Numbered from the stretch's first letter, positions 1 through 12,652 are shown. The stretch: DNA of 64,000 bases from Sisyra terminalis (GCA_958496175.1 OY292278.1:43090001-43154000), one strand, 5' to 3'. Numbers and translations are program-made. Notes: generated from the sequence alone by a model not told the origin.

Positions 1-1718
1 TTCTTTCAATTAGGTAATAATTCAACATGCATTTCGCCACCACAAACGACCAATAAAAAATTTCAAGTCACCCAAAAGAGTAGCGCGGAAAGTATCGAAT
101 AAATTTTCATTATGCACTTGGTGTTGTATGGCGCAAAAAGTACGAAACGATATCAACTTTTATTAGCATTTTTTATTTTACTCGACAACGACCAAGTAAC
201 AATCCGAGCTTTTATTATTTTTAGCTTTCACAATAAAGTGGGTTATAGTGACAGCGCTACACTACTCTCTGAGCTTTCTTATGATTTCGTCATTATTCTC
301 ACGGAGGTATACGAAGTGGTGTGCCAACTCGATTTATCAACATACATATGGGTGCTGTGCCCCCCCCCCCCATTATTGTGCAACAAAAATGCGGTTGCAC
401 TTTTGAAAAGCTCAAGCTTGAGTTCAAATTGGACACAAATGACACGAGAGCTTATAATAAGCTTTTAATTGAATTGAAATAATTCAAGCATTGCAGCACT
501 TAATAGTGGGATGGAGCCACAAGCGAAATAATTAAATTTTAGACAAATTGCATGTGTCATAATTTCTGTGTCCAACACGATCATTTTGTCGTTTTGCTTT
601 TATCCCTTTTGCACCTATCCACTTCAATATTATTCAGATTTTGTTCACAGTTTAACGACTACGAAAAGCTAGACGACCGACGCTTTTATTCAACCATTGT
701 CTGGTCTCCTCTATGTTCCCACTTATATTATTCTATTGTCAACGCGACTCACAAAGCTTTTCTCCACAATTGAATATTTTCCTTTTTTGTGGATGAAAAA
801 CACGACACTATATATATATATACACGTGCATAATACATGCTATATAGATGAACGTGGGATCTCCTTCGACTATACTTTATATATGTTTTCAAATAAGACG
901 AAAATATTATTAATAATAAATATCGGAAAATTTAGCCAGATAGAAAGGTTTTATTGAAATGTGAAAAAAATCGAAATTTATCGGCAAGGTAATTTGTTTT
1001 TATATTACATAAAAAAAAACCGATACTACTACGTCTTTACATTTCATAAATATAAAATAAAATTATTTCCAATTGAGCCAATAACTCGATCGTCTAAGCT
1101 TGTTAAAATATATATTTTTTGGGTTCTTCTAGCGGTTCTATGTACCTAATAAATACGTAAAATATCGATATCATAAATAATAAATTATTTCCCTTACAAT
1201 TTTTGAGCAATACACCTTGATATACCTGCCGAAGGCTACTGATAATAATGGAAGATATTCACAACCAAATGCATAAGGATCAATCCATTTAAAATTACAC
1301 AATATTAATAATTCTTATAATAATATTTTTTTTCATTACGAGTTCCTTCTAGGAAAATAATCACAAATAGCTATTTAAAAAAAAATATGGAAATTGGAAA
1401 TATATTTTAAATTACATTATATTGGCGATATTGGTCATGAGATTGGTTATAGTTTGTAGGCAACTAGGAATACACTAATGCATACATGGTTTCATTGTCA
1501 TATGTAATTGGTGTATATATAATAGGGTGTCCGTTATTTCCCAAATTATTTTTTTTACAGCGATCGCCCCTTGAATTTTTAGTTTAAGATATAAAAAAAA
1601 TTATCCCATAAAATTAAGGTCGTAATTTCTTCATTTAACCGTGCCGGAATCATGTTACTTTTTCCATTTAAATAACATGGGATTATTTGACTTTTTAATT
1701 TTAATTTTTTTTCTGAGA
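1..1718. other. AT-rich non-coding stretch, no gene recognised
   Basis: No coding region, RNA gene or known repeat could be supported. The open frames here (for example 112-468, 697-957) have low-complexity translations and one runs through a poly-C tract. A TAGGGTG string near 1526 resembles the ends of the foldback family described elsewhere, but no partner end was found. Confidence 0.5.
360..371. repeat. poly-C mononucleotide run
   Basis: Twelve consecutive C residues, striking in otherwise AT-rich DNA. Likely length-polymorphic and prone to sequencing error. Confidence 0.9.
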
Positions 1719-2368
1719 AACAAATGGATGAAAAGATTTAAAATTAAATTATTCTGACGTAAAATTTAACGCTCTACAAAAAAGGTCTCTAATGAATTTT
1801 CGATTAAATCACTCCATTAAACGTTATTTAACATTTAACTTGTGCCTAATATAAATCTTGCAATATTTTCAACTTTTTGCTCATTTTTACTTTTTTGAAT
1901 TATAAAATCAGTGGAAGAGAAGATAAAAATTATTATCATTAGAGCGCCTGTGATTATTTGTGTAAATTTTATGGCTTGAACTGAAAATTAAACATAAAAA
2001 AACATTTTTTGACAATTATATAGTTGTGAAATTCAATTTATCTAGGACAAATTTTCGTACTTTAATGAATATTTTATACCTACGAAGTGAATATCATACT
2101 AATTAATGAGACTATCATCGACAAAAGTTCAATTAAAGTTCGAATTTTTACCATTTCACCTGACGCCATCTATGAGAAATTTCTTAAAACTTGAAGTCAA
2201 CAAATGTTGAATAAATTACAAAATACAAATTAAACAAATTAATTCAAGTTAAATGTTGAATAGCTTTTAATAGAGTGATTTAATCGAAAATTCATAAGAG
2301 ATCTTTTTTGTAGAGCGTTAAATTTTACATCAGAATAATTTAATCTTAAATCTTATCATTCATTTGTT
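1719..2368. repeat. Foldback (long inverted repeat) element, about 124-bp arms
   Basis: Positions 1719-1842 are inverted at 2245-2368, with a roughly 400-bp AT-rich centre holding no ORF. Each arm contains the box TTTAACGCTCTACAAAA followed by a block like TCTTATGAATTTTCG. The same box recurs in the foldbacks at 30325-31190 and, with a different inner block, at 12091-12652, so it belongs to a related non-autonomous family. No target duplication was identified at this copy. Confidence 0.8.
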
Positions 2369-3839
2369 ATTATACATTTGTTATTAAATTCTACCCCTAA
2401 AAACCGTTGGTATTCTCGAATATTTCTTCTTTGCTCAAAAAAACTACTTAAACTCAAAAATTGTGGAAAAGTAATCTCATAAAATTAAGCATTCTGTTTT
2501 TCCAATATTGAATCAAAATCGTAGGAAAACGGAACAAAATTTTTGATGTGTTTTATTGCTGGATTTTAAAAAAAAATCGATTGAGAAAGTAAGCTTTTTT
2601 AGAAAGCTTTTTTACCTGGTTTGGCATGATTACAGCTTTAATTTTTCTGTGATTCTTTTTTCATCGAACATATTGATAATTTTTCTTATTTTTTCGATGA
2701 AAATTTTCAATTACATTGAAAAAAAAGGAACTTTGAAAGTGTAATTTTTGGAGTAAATTTTTCTCGACCAAAATCTGTTCCATCGAGTGGAAAACAGCAT
2801 TATGAAACTTCGATATTCTCTCAATTTTCAACTCCTATAGAAAAGCGAATATTAACTGATAAGTTAATGATACTTTTTATCTTTTTGAACCTTGATTTAT
2901 CGACGATTTTTTTTCAAACCTGAAGATTTGTGGTCAAATGTAGATCGGTAATTTATCGCAGAAGGAATATCATGAAAAATTATAGCGTTACTAAATAAGA
3001 CTTTCACCTAAATTTGACCCTTATTTTGATAAGACTTATTTTTTTTTTCTTTTTTTCCTAATTTTTTCGATTATATTTAAAGACAAAGTAAGGAAGGCTC
3101 GAGGCTTGTGAAAAAAAAATTGGCATAAATTTTTGTTGACCAAAGCTAGTTTTACCAAGTAAAGTGAAAACCAGCCTTTTGAAAAATTGATACTCCCTCA
3201 ATTTTTCACCCCTTTTAAAGAGCTTAAACTAACAATTAAGTAAATGATATTTCATAGTTTGTTGATTCTTCAGCTACCGAAAATTCCTCCTAAAACCTGG
3301 AAATTTGGAGAAAAATGTAAAATATTTAAATAAAATACAAAAGTATTCATGTGGGTTAACGTTAAATGACTTTACGATTCGGATTGTGAAAATAAATCAA
3401 CGATATCTTACATTTTTTCAATAGAGCTCGTCTGGATGTTTCCAATTTCCATTTTAGTTTTGCCGTTGATTTCTGAATCGAATTGGAAGCACCTATTTGC
3501 GACATTTGCGTCAAAACCGGGAAAACTACTAACCAGAAATTTACTGATGGTTTTTGAACAAATTTATTCTCAAATAGTCAATGTTGGTATAGAATATAAA
3601 GCTTCCAATTGGATTGGAAATTTAAGAAGGTATGCAAGTTGTAAAGTCTCCAGAAATACGAAAAATTGGTCCAACGTTTGTCTATCTAGGTATATCTATA
3701 TAGCAAATATATTTGGAAAAATAATAACACCATTGTATCTTTAAAAGTTTTAAGATTTAAAGGGTTTCTAAAACTCTGAGACTTATTGATTTTTGTCCAT
3801 CGATTAACACCTTAAAAGCCGGTCAAAAGTGTATTGTTC
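2369..3839. other. AT-rich non-coding stretch, nothing recognised
   Basis: Only short frames are present. The longest, 3436-3744 (+), has no recognisable domain and sits in sequence with no other coding character. No RNA gene or clear repeat was seen. Confidence 0.45.
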
Positions 3840-4064
3840 GGCTCAAGTGTACTTTAGCACACCCACAATCTGGCAATGTTGCATTTTCGACTTTGTTTTT
3901 AATTAAATTCGCGATATTTTTGTTAATTCCATTCTAATATGGTATAATTCTCTCTATTGTGGCTAAATTTTCATTATGGACCGATTTAATCGCGAATTAA
4001 ATTAAAAACAAAGTCGAAAATGCAACATTGCCAGATTGTGTGTATGTTAAAGTACACATGAGCC
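3840..4064. mobile_element. MITE with 75-bp terminal inverted repeats
   Basis: Positions 3840-3914 and 3990-4064 form near-perfect inverted arms around a 75-bp spacer. Each arm includes GGCAATGTTGCATTTTCGAC. The total of 225 bp with no ORF is typical of a miniature inverted-repeat element. Its inner half (TATGG..CGATTTAATCGCGAATT) is related to the tandem units at 7905-8600, suggesting a common family. Confidence 0.85.
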
Positions 4065-4429
4065 TATTTTTCAATGCATTTACACTTTGTGTTTTAAGAA
4101 TATTTGCATTGAAATTTAAAGAAAAATGATATTCTAAATCTTTAAAAATGACATACTAAAATTGCATTTGCATTTTTCAAATAGTTTTTGAATTATTGCC
4201 ACCTGAAGAGGTACATTGTTAGGGTCTGGAATAGCAGATTAATCAGTGTAAAGGTATAATATTTCTCGATTAACAACCATAAAATCAATAGTCTAAACTT
4301 TAAACGCGTTTTTCTTGAAACTAAATTTTCCAAATTTGCTGCAATTACAATTCGAAGACAAATCGTACGATCGATTTGATTGTTACAGCTTTTTTTTATA
4401 AATGTTTTTCCATACTATGAACTTCCGGT

Positions 4430-4770
4430 TTTCTTCTTCTTCTTCTTTAGCATTTTCCTATTAAAAGTTCACCGTTTTTCCCCTTCACAATTCTTCGACT
4501 TTCCAATACCTCCTTTTAGATCTTTTGTTGTCATAGTTTGTCCCATATAAGTTTCCCATCGTAGAATAGGCCTTCTTCTTCATCTTTTTCCTGGAAGTTC
4601 CCAATTCAAAACGCTTTTTGGTCTTCTGTGATTTAATTGAATAATGGACATGACCATACCATTTGAAGGCCCTAGTTTCTAAAGCTCTTGTCATTTAATG
4701 TCCATTCGTTGCCTTAATTCTTCTGTTCTAATTTTATCATTTCTTTTGACTTAAAAATCTTTTAAAATAT
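4430..4770 (-). pseudogene. RTE-type non-LTR retrotransposon RT C-terminal relic
   Basis: The minus strand encodes fragments of the C-terminal tail common to endonuclease-reverse transcriptases of RTE-type LINEs. A stretch equivalent to 'IRTEELRQRM' is followed by FKWYGHVHYSIKSQKTKK, then a basic Gly/Arg/Lys-rich segment and a final acidic/Trp-containing block. The conserved 'WYGHV' core and its order relative to the basic region are the main evidence. The pieces lie in more than one frame, so this is a dead fragment of roughly 110 codons; no catalytic RT motif or endonuclease remains. The exact clade is uncertain, because RTE and related families share this tail. Confidence 0.7.
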
Positions 4771-6522
4771 TCAAGCTTTTTTTTCAAATAAAAAAAAATG
4801 TAACATTGGCAGGCCGAAAATTACTAAATTTTCCACCATTAAAAGCTCCACCTTTGTGAATGTAGCTTTCACTGTAGCAAAGAAACGACTTAGGAAGATT
4901 GCAAATAACTCGTAAAATATTCAATTTTTTGGTTCAAAAATTTTATTATAAATTGATTATATGTTAAAAAATATATTCTTTAAATATAAAAGCATGTTAT
5001 ACACCTGTTTTTCTTTATTTTTAAACCCCAAACATCAACTTTTTATTTCTATTTCTTGTAAAAAAATATTGAAAATCAATTCAAGATCAAATAATTTAAG
5101 AAAACTTTTCGACCCATTTTCATTAGCCACTTATCTAGCTGGACCATTTGTGCAATACCAATCAAATTTTCATGAGTATAGGTACCCAATGTAGTATGCA
5201 AAACTCCGATATATTTTCCACCGTGCAAATTGTCTTTGAATAATGAAATTTTAGTGTATGATATCACAGTTCCGCAAAGATGTAATTAAGTTCCTCTTTG
5301 AATTGCATTAGTGATATGATTAGGTTATATAATATGTACGTATGCATTTTCTATACAACATTTAATTGTGAAATCATCCCTTAAGTCTTAAAACCCCTAA
5401 TCAGCAGTCTCAGTTGCACTGCGATTTCACCCTTCACTCAACTGACTGAAATTCAATTATTATATCTCTCTTTCAAGAGGCATTCCACAATAACTAATAA
5501 ACATATATAGAGCTTTGATGATGCTGGAATTAAAGCTCTCCGCCGAAAACAATGTAAATTTACAAAACAACGTCTGATATTTTCTTGCAATGAGCACCGA
5601 ATTAGATTGCCAAAATTTAGGTCATAAAATGCCTTTGAATTGGAAGAAATGTTTTTTCTTCATCCCCTAATTTTTAGAAGCTTTCAATGACTTTATAAAT
5701 TGAAAATTTATATAACTTTAATGAATTAAAATTCATGTTTGATCCTCGGAAATTTTTGTAGCACATATGATTTTTCTTTTTGGTTTTAATCTAATGATAT
5801 TAAAGTTGGGAGAATATTTGAGAGATTGTAGTACGATATGAGTTAAACGGTATAAAGTAGAAATAAATTAACGTTAGATGGATACTGGAGATAGATGTTA
5901 GAGCCTTAGAGGCTTTAAATCTACAGAGTGAAGCGGAAATTTTCCTCTTAACTGGACACATGGACCTGGAATGCATCGCTGTACGATGTTGCCAGATATT
6001 TTCATATGATTTATATGATTTAATCAGTGGCGTACTGCAATATTTCCACACCCGGAAAATGATCGAAGACTAGAAAGTCTAAATTAAGCAATCATTTCAA
6101 TATTGCGTTGTATATATTGATATTTAGGACTTAATTTCAACTTTGTTTGATAAATCAAACCACTTTTTTTTTGTTTTCAAATGAAAAATCAATGTATCTT
6201 GTTAATAAAATGAAAAAAATATATAATATCATAAGTAGTACAGGGTCGTTTTGTGCCTTTTATATTGTAAATACAGAGTAAGTCCATTAATAAAATCAAC
6301 CTTCAAAAATTATGTAAAAAAAGACTCCCGAAAAAACCAACATAATATTGGTCCAGTATTACACCAAATTGTTAATATATCAAATTGACACATTAAACCT
6401 TAATAGATGATAAAAATCAGATCTCAGCTTTTATATTTTTTTAAATAAGAAGAAATTTTTTAAATAAAAATTTTTATTTATTGAATTTAAATTAAAAATA
6501 TTTCATTTTGTAAATCAAGAAG
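4771..6522. other. AT-rich non-coding stretch; one possible hAT end near 6026
   Basis: No gene recognised. CAGTGGCGTACTG near 6026 resembles hAT termini seen elsewhere in the window, but no matching opposite end or 8-bp duplication could be found. The minus-strand frame at 5800-6051 has no recognisable domain. Confidence 0.4.
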
Positions 6523-6557
6523 CCTGAGGAAGTTACGATTACGTAACGAAACGTTGC
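6523..6557 (+). other. Hammerhead-like CTGAGGA...GAAA hairpin
   Basis: CTGAGGA (6524-6530) is followed by a 6-bp stem, GTTACG / CGTAAC with loop ATTA, then GAAACG. This is the conserved-core order of a hammerhead ribozyme as found in Penelope-like elements, but N7 is G, an extra A precedes stem II, and no stem III with a UH cleavage site follows. Activity is therefore doubtful and it is probably a retroelement relic. Confidence 0.45.
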
Positions 6558-6889
6558 TTTTTGAAATAATAAAATATTAAATAAAAAATAAAAAAACAAA
6601 AAAACAAAAAGATCTTAAACAACCTGAATTTTCTTCTTATTTAAACCTTAATGTTATTAATGTTATACACAATTGACTACTTATACAAATTTGTATCTTA
6701 CATATATGAATTAATTAATTATCAAAACAAAAAGGGTCACTTGGTCCAAAATATTTATTTAAAACTTTCACCATATAGAAGTGGATTGTATTCATAAACT
6801 TTCATGTATAGAAATGATTAAATAATTAATTACATATACATATAATTTATCTAGATCAGGTCATATGTATGTACCTTCAAGATATCAAC

Positions 6890-7135
6890 CGTTTATTTTG
6901 AAAGTGAGTTAAGTCCATTTCAAGAACAATCTCTATAATGTTATCATTTTTAACCATAGCAACATAAGATACTAAGGAGGAGGGAATAATTGGCGTTTTT
7001 GTTAACAACTTAAATGAAATAAGTAATTTCTGAAAACTTAGAAGTTAAATAATTAACATACTTTATTCTAGTTACATGAAGAATCACCATATAGACTGTC
7101 CTTGAAATGGACTTACACCACTTTCAAAATAAACG
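6890..7135. mobile_element. MITE with about 40-bp terminal inverted repeats
   Basis: The left end CGTTTATTTTGAAAGTG followed by TAAGTCCATTTCAAG (from 6890) is inverted at 7095-7135. The interior is AT-rich and has no ORF. At 246 bp it fits a non-autonomous DNA element; its superfamily cannot be assigned because the target duplication is unclear. Confidence 0.75.
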
Positions 7136-7904
7136 AGTCATATATAGACATAGTAAAAATTAAATTAATGCAAAGTATTAGTAACTATATATTTTATTTT
7201 CTTCTTTATATCTATGTATTTAGAACTGATTTTTTGCTGAAATTTAGAAAAATGTAATGCATCAATCGACTTTCATTGCATTTTTTTAATTATTGCCGTG
7301 AATAATTTCAAAAATACCATTCTTTTTAAATGCATTTAAACTATTGTGGACTAAAGTATAGAATAGACAAGTACTAGAAATAGGTTGGTAGGATTGCATG
7401 GGGGAAATTTTCTTCAAGTTGGTATTTTTTTGTGTCTTAATTATTCCTTTGCAAAGTAAAGTAATTTTCACCACGTTTTGGAATCTTAAGTATTTGAAAT
7501 TTAAAGAAATAAACATTTATTCGAAATATTAAAAGGAATGGATGTAATTTATGATTTTATACCAAAAAATAAAATAAAAGGCCTAAGTATACTATTAAAC
7601 TATACTGGTATACTGAATACTAAAATAATTACTTCGTGTTTTTCTTATTATGGTTAATAACTTAACCTTTTTTGCAGAAATTTCCAAAGCAATTCTCTTT
7701 AGATAAAATATATTTTCCGTTAATGTATAAAGTAATATATTCACCTGAAGAATTGTCTCAAAGATGGGGTAGTAGAGGTGGAGGCCAGTGAATATATAAT
7801 CACATATAATTAGAAACGAGGATGATGGTTTTAGTTTAAAACTTTATAAATAAAAATAGCATTTGTGTTTTAATAGGTACATGCTATATGAAACCCAATT
7901 TTGT

Positions 7905-8600
7905 CATAATAAAATGTTTATGATTTGGTACAAGTAGTTTCTATACAAGTCACTCTCTGGTAAAATCGAATTTTCTACTTTGTTTTTTCAAATATTCCCG
8001 GATTTTGTCCAATCGCGAATTTGTAAATGAATCAATTTTGGCAAATAATTTATCATTTGTCGCTATACATTAACTATGGCTGATTAATTTGCGAATTGAG
8101 TTAAAAAAAGAATAGGAAATGAAACGTTGAGTTAGTGGTATGTACAAAAGCTACTTGTACCTATGCTTTTGCAAAATATTGTCTTCTTTCTTCCCAATTA
8201 GATTTTATATATTTTGACTTTATATATTTGGTCAATATTCACTAATTTTATTATAATAAAATGTTTATGATTTGGTTCAAGTAGTTTCAACACAAGCCAC
8301 TTTCTGGTAACATCGAATTCTCTACTTTGTTTTTACAAACATTTGCTAACTTTTACCATACACGAATTTGTTAATGAATCAATTTTGGGAAATAATTTAA
8401 CATTTGTCGCTATATATTAACTATGGCCGATTTATTCGCGAATTGAATTAAAAAAATAATAGGAAATGAAACGTTGAGTTAGTGGTATGTACAAAAGCTA
8501 CTTATACCCATGCTTTCGCAAAATATTGTCTTCTTTCTTCCCAATTATACATTACATATGATATTTAGACTTGGTACATTTGGCCAATATTTAATGCACT
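7905..8600. repeat. Tandem duplication, two units of about 347 bp
   Basis: The unit beginning near AAAATGTTTATGATTTGG at 7911 recurs at 8258 and stays similar through TTGTCTTCTTTCTTCCCAAT and beyond. The units contain a TATGGC..GATT..GCGAATTGA block related to the MITE at 3840-4064. No reading frame is shared between the copies, so the duplication is non-coding. Confidence 0.85.
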
Positions 8601-8735
8601 AATACATTAACTTTAATAAATTTTTAGTAATTTTTGATAAAAAAGACGTATTGAAATACATTCTTTTGCCCTCGTAAATTTGTGCGCATTCTTTTGAATA
8701 ATTATACAACGATTTATTAAACTTTATAATATAGC

Positions 8736-8887
8736 AAGGTTTATAAATTACACAGGTTGCCCCATTAGAAAAAAAAAATGACGTCATAGGAAGAATTTTG
8801 AAATTTGAATCAGTCTGAAGATATGTATCGATTTCTTCTGGATACGTCACGTGGCGAATGAGGCCACCTGTGTAGTTTATTAACCTT
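8736..8887. mobile_element. Short MITE, about 28-bp terminal inverted repeats
   Basis: AAGGTTTATAAATTACACAG at 8736 is inverted at the right end (CTGTGTAGTTTATTAACCTT, ending 8887). It is 152 bp with no ORF of its own. Superfamily unknown. Confidence 0.7.
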
Positions 8888-10849
8888 GATAATATAGTAC
8901 ATCAACTATGATTACGGTCGACTTGACTTGGTTTTTTAGTACTACCTAAAATCACTCCTAAAAATCGATCAGATTTCACCCGCTTGAAGTTTCTCATTAA
9001 CCGTTTGCGAACAACTTCATACTGTAGCGTCAGAGCATCATTTTTTTAAAAGTTCTCATTTTTTTTTCATAAAACCAAAAAAGAAGAATAACTTTAAAAA
9101 TTGTCGAAAAAAATCCCAACAAATATTTGACAAAAATTCTATTAGTCCTCTTATGAATTCAAGTGATTAACAGAATGGTACGGGATCCACGTTGATGAAG
9201 TTACAGGTATCGAGAAGCTTTAAAAGCTTCCATATTCGGCACGCCATTGAATCACTCTCTATACACATATTTCCATTTTGAAAGTTATTCGAGTCGCTTT
9301 TCATCTCGCTTCATTTTAGTGGAGCAACAATTATTACATCTCTGTGGTTTTCGGCTAAAGCTCTCAAAGCTTCCACATAGCATTAAGTGAACGAAAGGGA
9401 AGATAGTTTTGGTTTATTCGCGGTTTGGTTTGCATAACGAGTTTACATAATGTGATCAATTATTTAATTTCAGTAGAAATTTTTCTTTTCCCCAATTCAT
9501 CCGAGCATCATTGCATGAATTATTATTGGTGAATGGTAATTGTCGATTTTGATGAGCATTTTTAAGTGGTAGTTTGCAAATCGATCGCAGAAATTGCATT
9601 TAAATTAGATGGTCGGGAATTCGATGTTTGAATCCCTGGAGCAGTGCACGTACCTCATTAGACGTTGTCTTCGTCCTCTCTTAACTCCTACACTTCTACC
9701 CTCTTTGGAGAATAACCTCATTTCTCACTTCGGTGACATCACGTACTTAACTAGGGGGTCTTCAATATTGTATATGTACACATATCTCAAAATTATTACT
9801 TATAATTCGATACCGATAAATATGAGAAAATTTGGCCAAAATCTCAATAAATTTAAACTTTACCAACATAAAAAATTAGGAAACTACTCTTATTTTCGGG
9901 GTGGTTTCTAGATGCTTTTAATCAAAGGCTGTAAAATTTTGCAAAAATATTTTTTATTCTCTCCTGAATTTCTGGAAAATCATCGGCTGGAAAGTTTAAA
10001 GAAATACTATTGCACTACATGAAATTCGGTTAATATTGAAGCTTTCTAAAAATTGCACTTAATTTATAGTTTCTTTAAATTTTCTATTGAGCTTTTTTTC
10101 ATAAGAAGAATATCTAGATAATTACACTTAAGTATTTTAGGAAATACTACAATGGCTTGAAAAAGCTTTCAATTTTTATAATATTTTCAACATTAAATTG
10201 TGCTTAAATTCTTCTTTAATTTCAAAGCTCACACAAGACTAAAATAAATCTATAACAACCATAGCAACGGTTAATAAGTTCTGAGCTTTTTCATTTACAA
10301 TTCGAAACAATATAAGAGCGAATAAACTTATTTTTAGTAGCACCTTTTGCCCACACTAACGCTCTGAAAATTTCAATTGAAAATATTGTGTTTACGAAAG
10401 TTCAAAGTAGATAATACAAAATCAATATTCAAGAATTTAGTAAATATATATTTTTATCCCAATGTTTAGAGGTAAATCTTGGAGGATTTGACAGTGGGAT
10501 AAAAGGAAAATATTAAAGCCTGTTTACACATTTTTAGTGTGGCATTTATTCGGAAAGTTTTCCTAAATTTCATTCGAGTTATTTCGTTATTTTCTTCAGT
10601 TTTCATCGAATAAACATGGAGCAAAAAGTGTTTATTGAAATACATGTTTCTGTATGAATAAACTAGAATTTCAAAAGGGTAAAAATATAAAGATTTATGG
10701 GTTTATAATTTACAGTTTGTATACGTCAATGAGGTTGCTACTTATGAAAAAAAATATTATAAAAATTAACTCCAAAAAATCAGTGAATTTTGCGTAGAAT
10801 ATATAGTCTTCCTGTAACTATTAATGATTTGAGGTTGTCACAAAAACAT
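8888..10849. other. Largely unique non-coding DNA
   Basis: No repeat or recognisable gene. A 100-codon frame at 9609-9911 (+) starts in a slightly GC-richer patch (9610-9760) but matches no family I know and degenerates into AT-rich sequence. It could be part of an unrecognised exon; I see no convincing splice context. Confidence 0.35.
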
Positions 10850-11250
10850 GGTCAAATATCTAGGTATAGATCTTCCTAGAGAACCAACTTGGGTTCATCA
10901 TATAAAGCTAAAACAACAACACTAAAATAAATAATTCTGAAGGATTTAATCGTTCCCGAGGATATCTATTTTTTTCACGGAAAATAAAGTTTGCATTTAC
11001 AAAATTTGCTAAAATTAGTTCCTATTCCAACATCAAAATATTCCAGAAGTTCCAGTCAAAACCATTGCGATAAATCATCAATGCCCTTTGCTATATTAAC
11101 AATAACAAAATACATTAGGATACAGAAATACTAACGGTAAAGTAGAAGATAAAAAGTTCAGCGAAAAATGCTTTGAAAGATTAGAGGAATATCCTAACAA
11201 CCTTTCCTTAAACCTACTGGATAAAAGGAAAATCAAAAAAATGACTGTGT
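10850..11250 (+). pseudogene. Jockey-type non-LTR retrotransposon RT C-terminal relic
   Basis: The plus strand reads VKYLGIDLPREPTW, the RT thumb-region 'KYLG..LD...TW..HI' motif of Jockey-clade LINEs. Decayed sequence follows for about 250 bp. A C-terminal block with EKCFERLEEYPNN and LNLLDKRK corresponds to the 'RLE.HPN.LA..LLD' tail of Jockey ORF2. Stops interrupt the frame between the blocks and the YADD catalytic region is absent, so it is a 5'-truncated dead copy. Its end abuts the palindromic module starting at 11245, an arrangement echoed at two RTE relics. Confidence 0.8.
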
Positions 11251-11348
11251 ATTCAATATATAGGATATATTGTGGTTCAATTTATGTCGTATAATTTAAT
11301 ATAATAATATATAAAAATCATACCATAAACATAAATTTGAACAAAAAT

Positions 11349-11406
11349 ATTCGTGACGTATTGCCCAGATACGTATTTCGATTGCCAAGCAATATTTCTC
11401 AGTGGT
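11349..11406 (-). other. Hammerhead-like hairpin (left arm)
   Basis: On the minus strand: CTGAGAA, stem ATTGC/GCAAT with loop TTG, GAAA, then ACGTATCTGGGCAATACGT, a stem III-like hairpin, then C. The order mimics a type I hammerhead core (C-U-G-A, stem II, GAAA, stem III, UH). However, G8A9 are altered to AA, and two extra bases lie between GAAA and the stem. Confidence 0.45.
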
Positions 11407-11765
11407 CATCAAGTAGTTTGGATCACTCGGTAACTGCTTTGTGATGATTCACAAATGCAACTCTAAATAAAAAAGTTTAATCCATTTCTGTATATTTTTA
11501 ATCGTATAAAAAAATTATATTTTAGCAATATTAAAAATTTAATATAAATTACGAAATGAGAGTTCAAAAACAATAGCTTATTTTTATGGGTGTTGGAGTC
11601 TTATGCTTTGGGATTCATGTAAAGAAAAAATATTATTTAAGATCATTGTCAAATCATTTTAAATTATTTTTAGAACTTGGACATTATGTTTATTCAAACA
11701 ATTTTTGATGGACAATCTGGTGAATCATCACAAAGCAGTTACCGAGTGATCCAAACTACTTGATG

Positions 11766-11820
11766 ACCACTGAGGAAGATTGCTTGGCAATCAAAATACG
11801 TATCTAGGCAATACATCAAG
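11766..11820 (+). other. Hammerhead-like hairpin (right arm)
   Basis: CTGAGGA at 11770-11776, stem GATTGC/GCAATC with loop TTG, then AAAATACGTATCTAGGC AATACATC. This is the inverted counterpart of the left-arm hairpin, with the GAAA core changed to AAAA. Confidence 0.4.
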
Positions 11821-12090
11821 AATATTTTTGTTTGAACTTCTGTTCAAATTTATGTTCATGGTATGATTTTTATATATTATTATATTAAATTATACTACCT
11901 ACATAAATTGGACCGCAATATATCCTATATATTGTATACACAGTATAACTATTCATAGTCAGCGAAAAAATTTTATTTTGATCAAAAGAAGACGTCAAAG
12001 GTAGGGATGTAACATTGCTGATAAAAACATCGATTTTTTTAAAAATGAAACATTGATATTTAAAGTATCAAAGTTTATGAACGATATATA

Positions 12091-12652
12091 CTCAGAATTA
12101 AACGCTCTACAAAAGTGCCCATTGCGACAAAGTCGTAACTCACACCGGTGAGGTAGTACGGGCCACTGAACCTGATTTTTCCATAAAATTCGCGTTTTTT
12201 TTGCATTTATCTCGTAAATAACAAGAGCTACGGAAAAATTGTAAATGAAAAACTTGCAGAGAATTTGATTTCCTACAAAAAAGTTTCTGTAGACCAAATC
12301 GCGAAGATCAATATTAAACGAGATATTAAGCCTTGAATTTTATGGAAAAATCAGGTTCAGTGGCCCGTACTACCTCACCGGTGTGAGTTACGACTTTGTC
12401 GCAATGGGCACTTTTGTAGAGCGTTTAATTCTGAGTCATAACCATTTTCGGTAAAAGCGATCCCATGAAATGCCGCTGAGATATAGAAATTTAAAATTAA
12501 AATATCAGAGTTTCCATGTATTTTCTATGGGAAATCTTTACACGTCTTGGTCGAGGACTTAAAATTAATATTAAGGGCTCAAACTTTCGAGAATTTTTTT
12601 TTGATATTTCCAACAAAATTTCACGATGGGACCAAAAAAAAAATCACCCTAA
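12091..12652. mobile_element. MULE-like foldback element with perfect 100-bp inverted repeat, left outer end missing
   Basis: Positions 12091-12190 and 12336-12435 are exact inverse copies (100 of 100 bases by eye) around a 145-bp centre. The right side continues through GCTCAAACTTTCGAGAA to AAATCACCCTA at 12652, the same terminus as the complete element at 44947-45760. The equivalent left outer arm is not present beyond 12091, so the copy is truncated or rearranged. The box AACGCTCTACAAAA marks it as family. The frame crossing the arm (11995-12297) is a by-product. Confidence 0.8.

Larger units (their letters stand above)
11245..11943. repeat. Palindromic module with hairpins in both arms
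   Basis: Left arm 11245-11452 is inverted at 11720-11943 around a 267-bp centre. The outer ends read CTGTGTATTCAATATAT and its inverse, and share sequence, including the right flank AGTATAACT.TTCA.AGTCAGCG, with the module at 48651-49112. Each arm contains one CTGA..A - stem - GAAA/AAAA hairpin, so the two hairpins face opposite directions. Confidence 0.85.

Noticed and set aside
112..468. 118-codon plus-strand frame near the left edge
   Set aside because: It runs through the 12-C tract, giving a poly-Pro stretch, has no domain and no splice or promoter context.
6026..6038. CAGTGGCGTACTG as a hAT terminus
   Set aside because: No opposite end or 8-bp target duplication found nearby.
11995..12297. 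100-codon minus-strand frame
   Set aside because: It lies across the arm and centre of a foldback element whose other arm encodes the inverse; a by-product of the palindrome.
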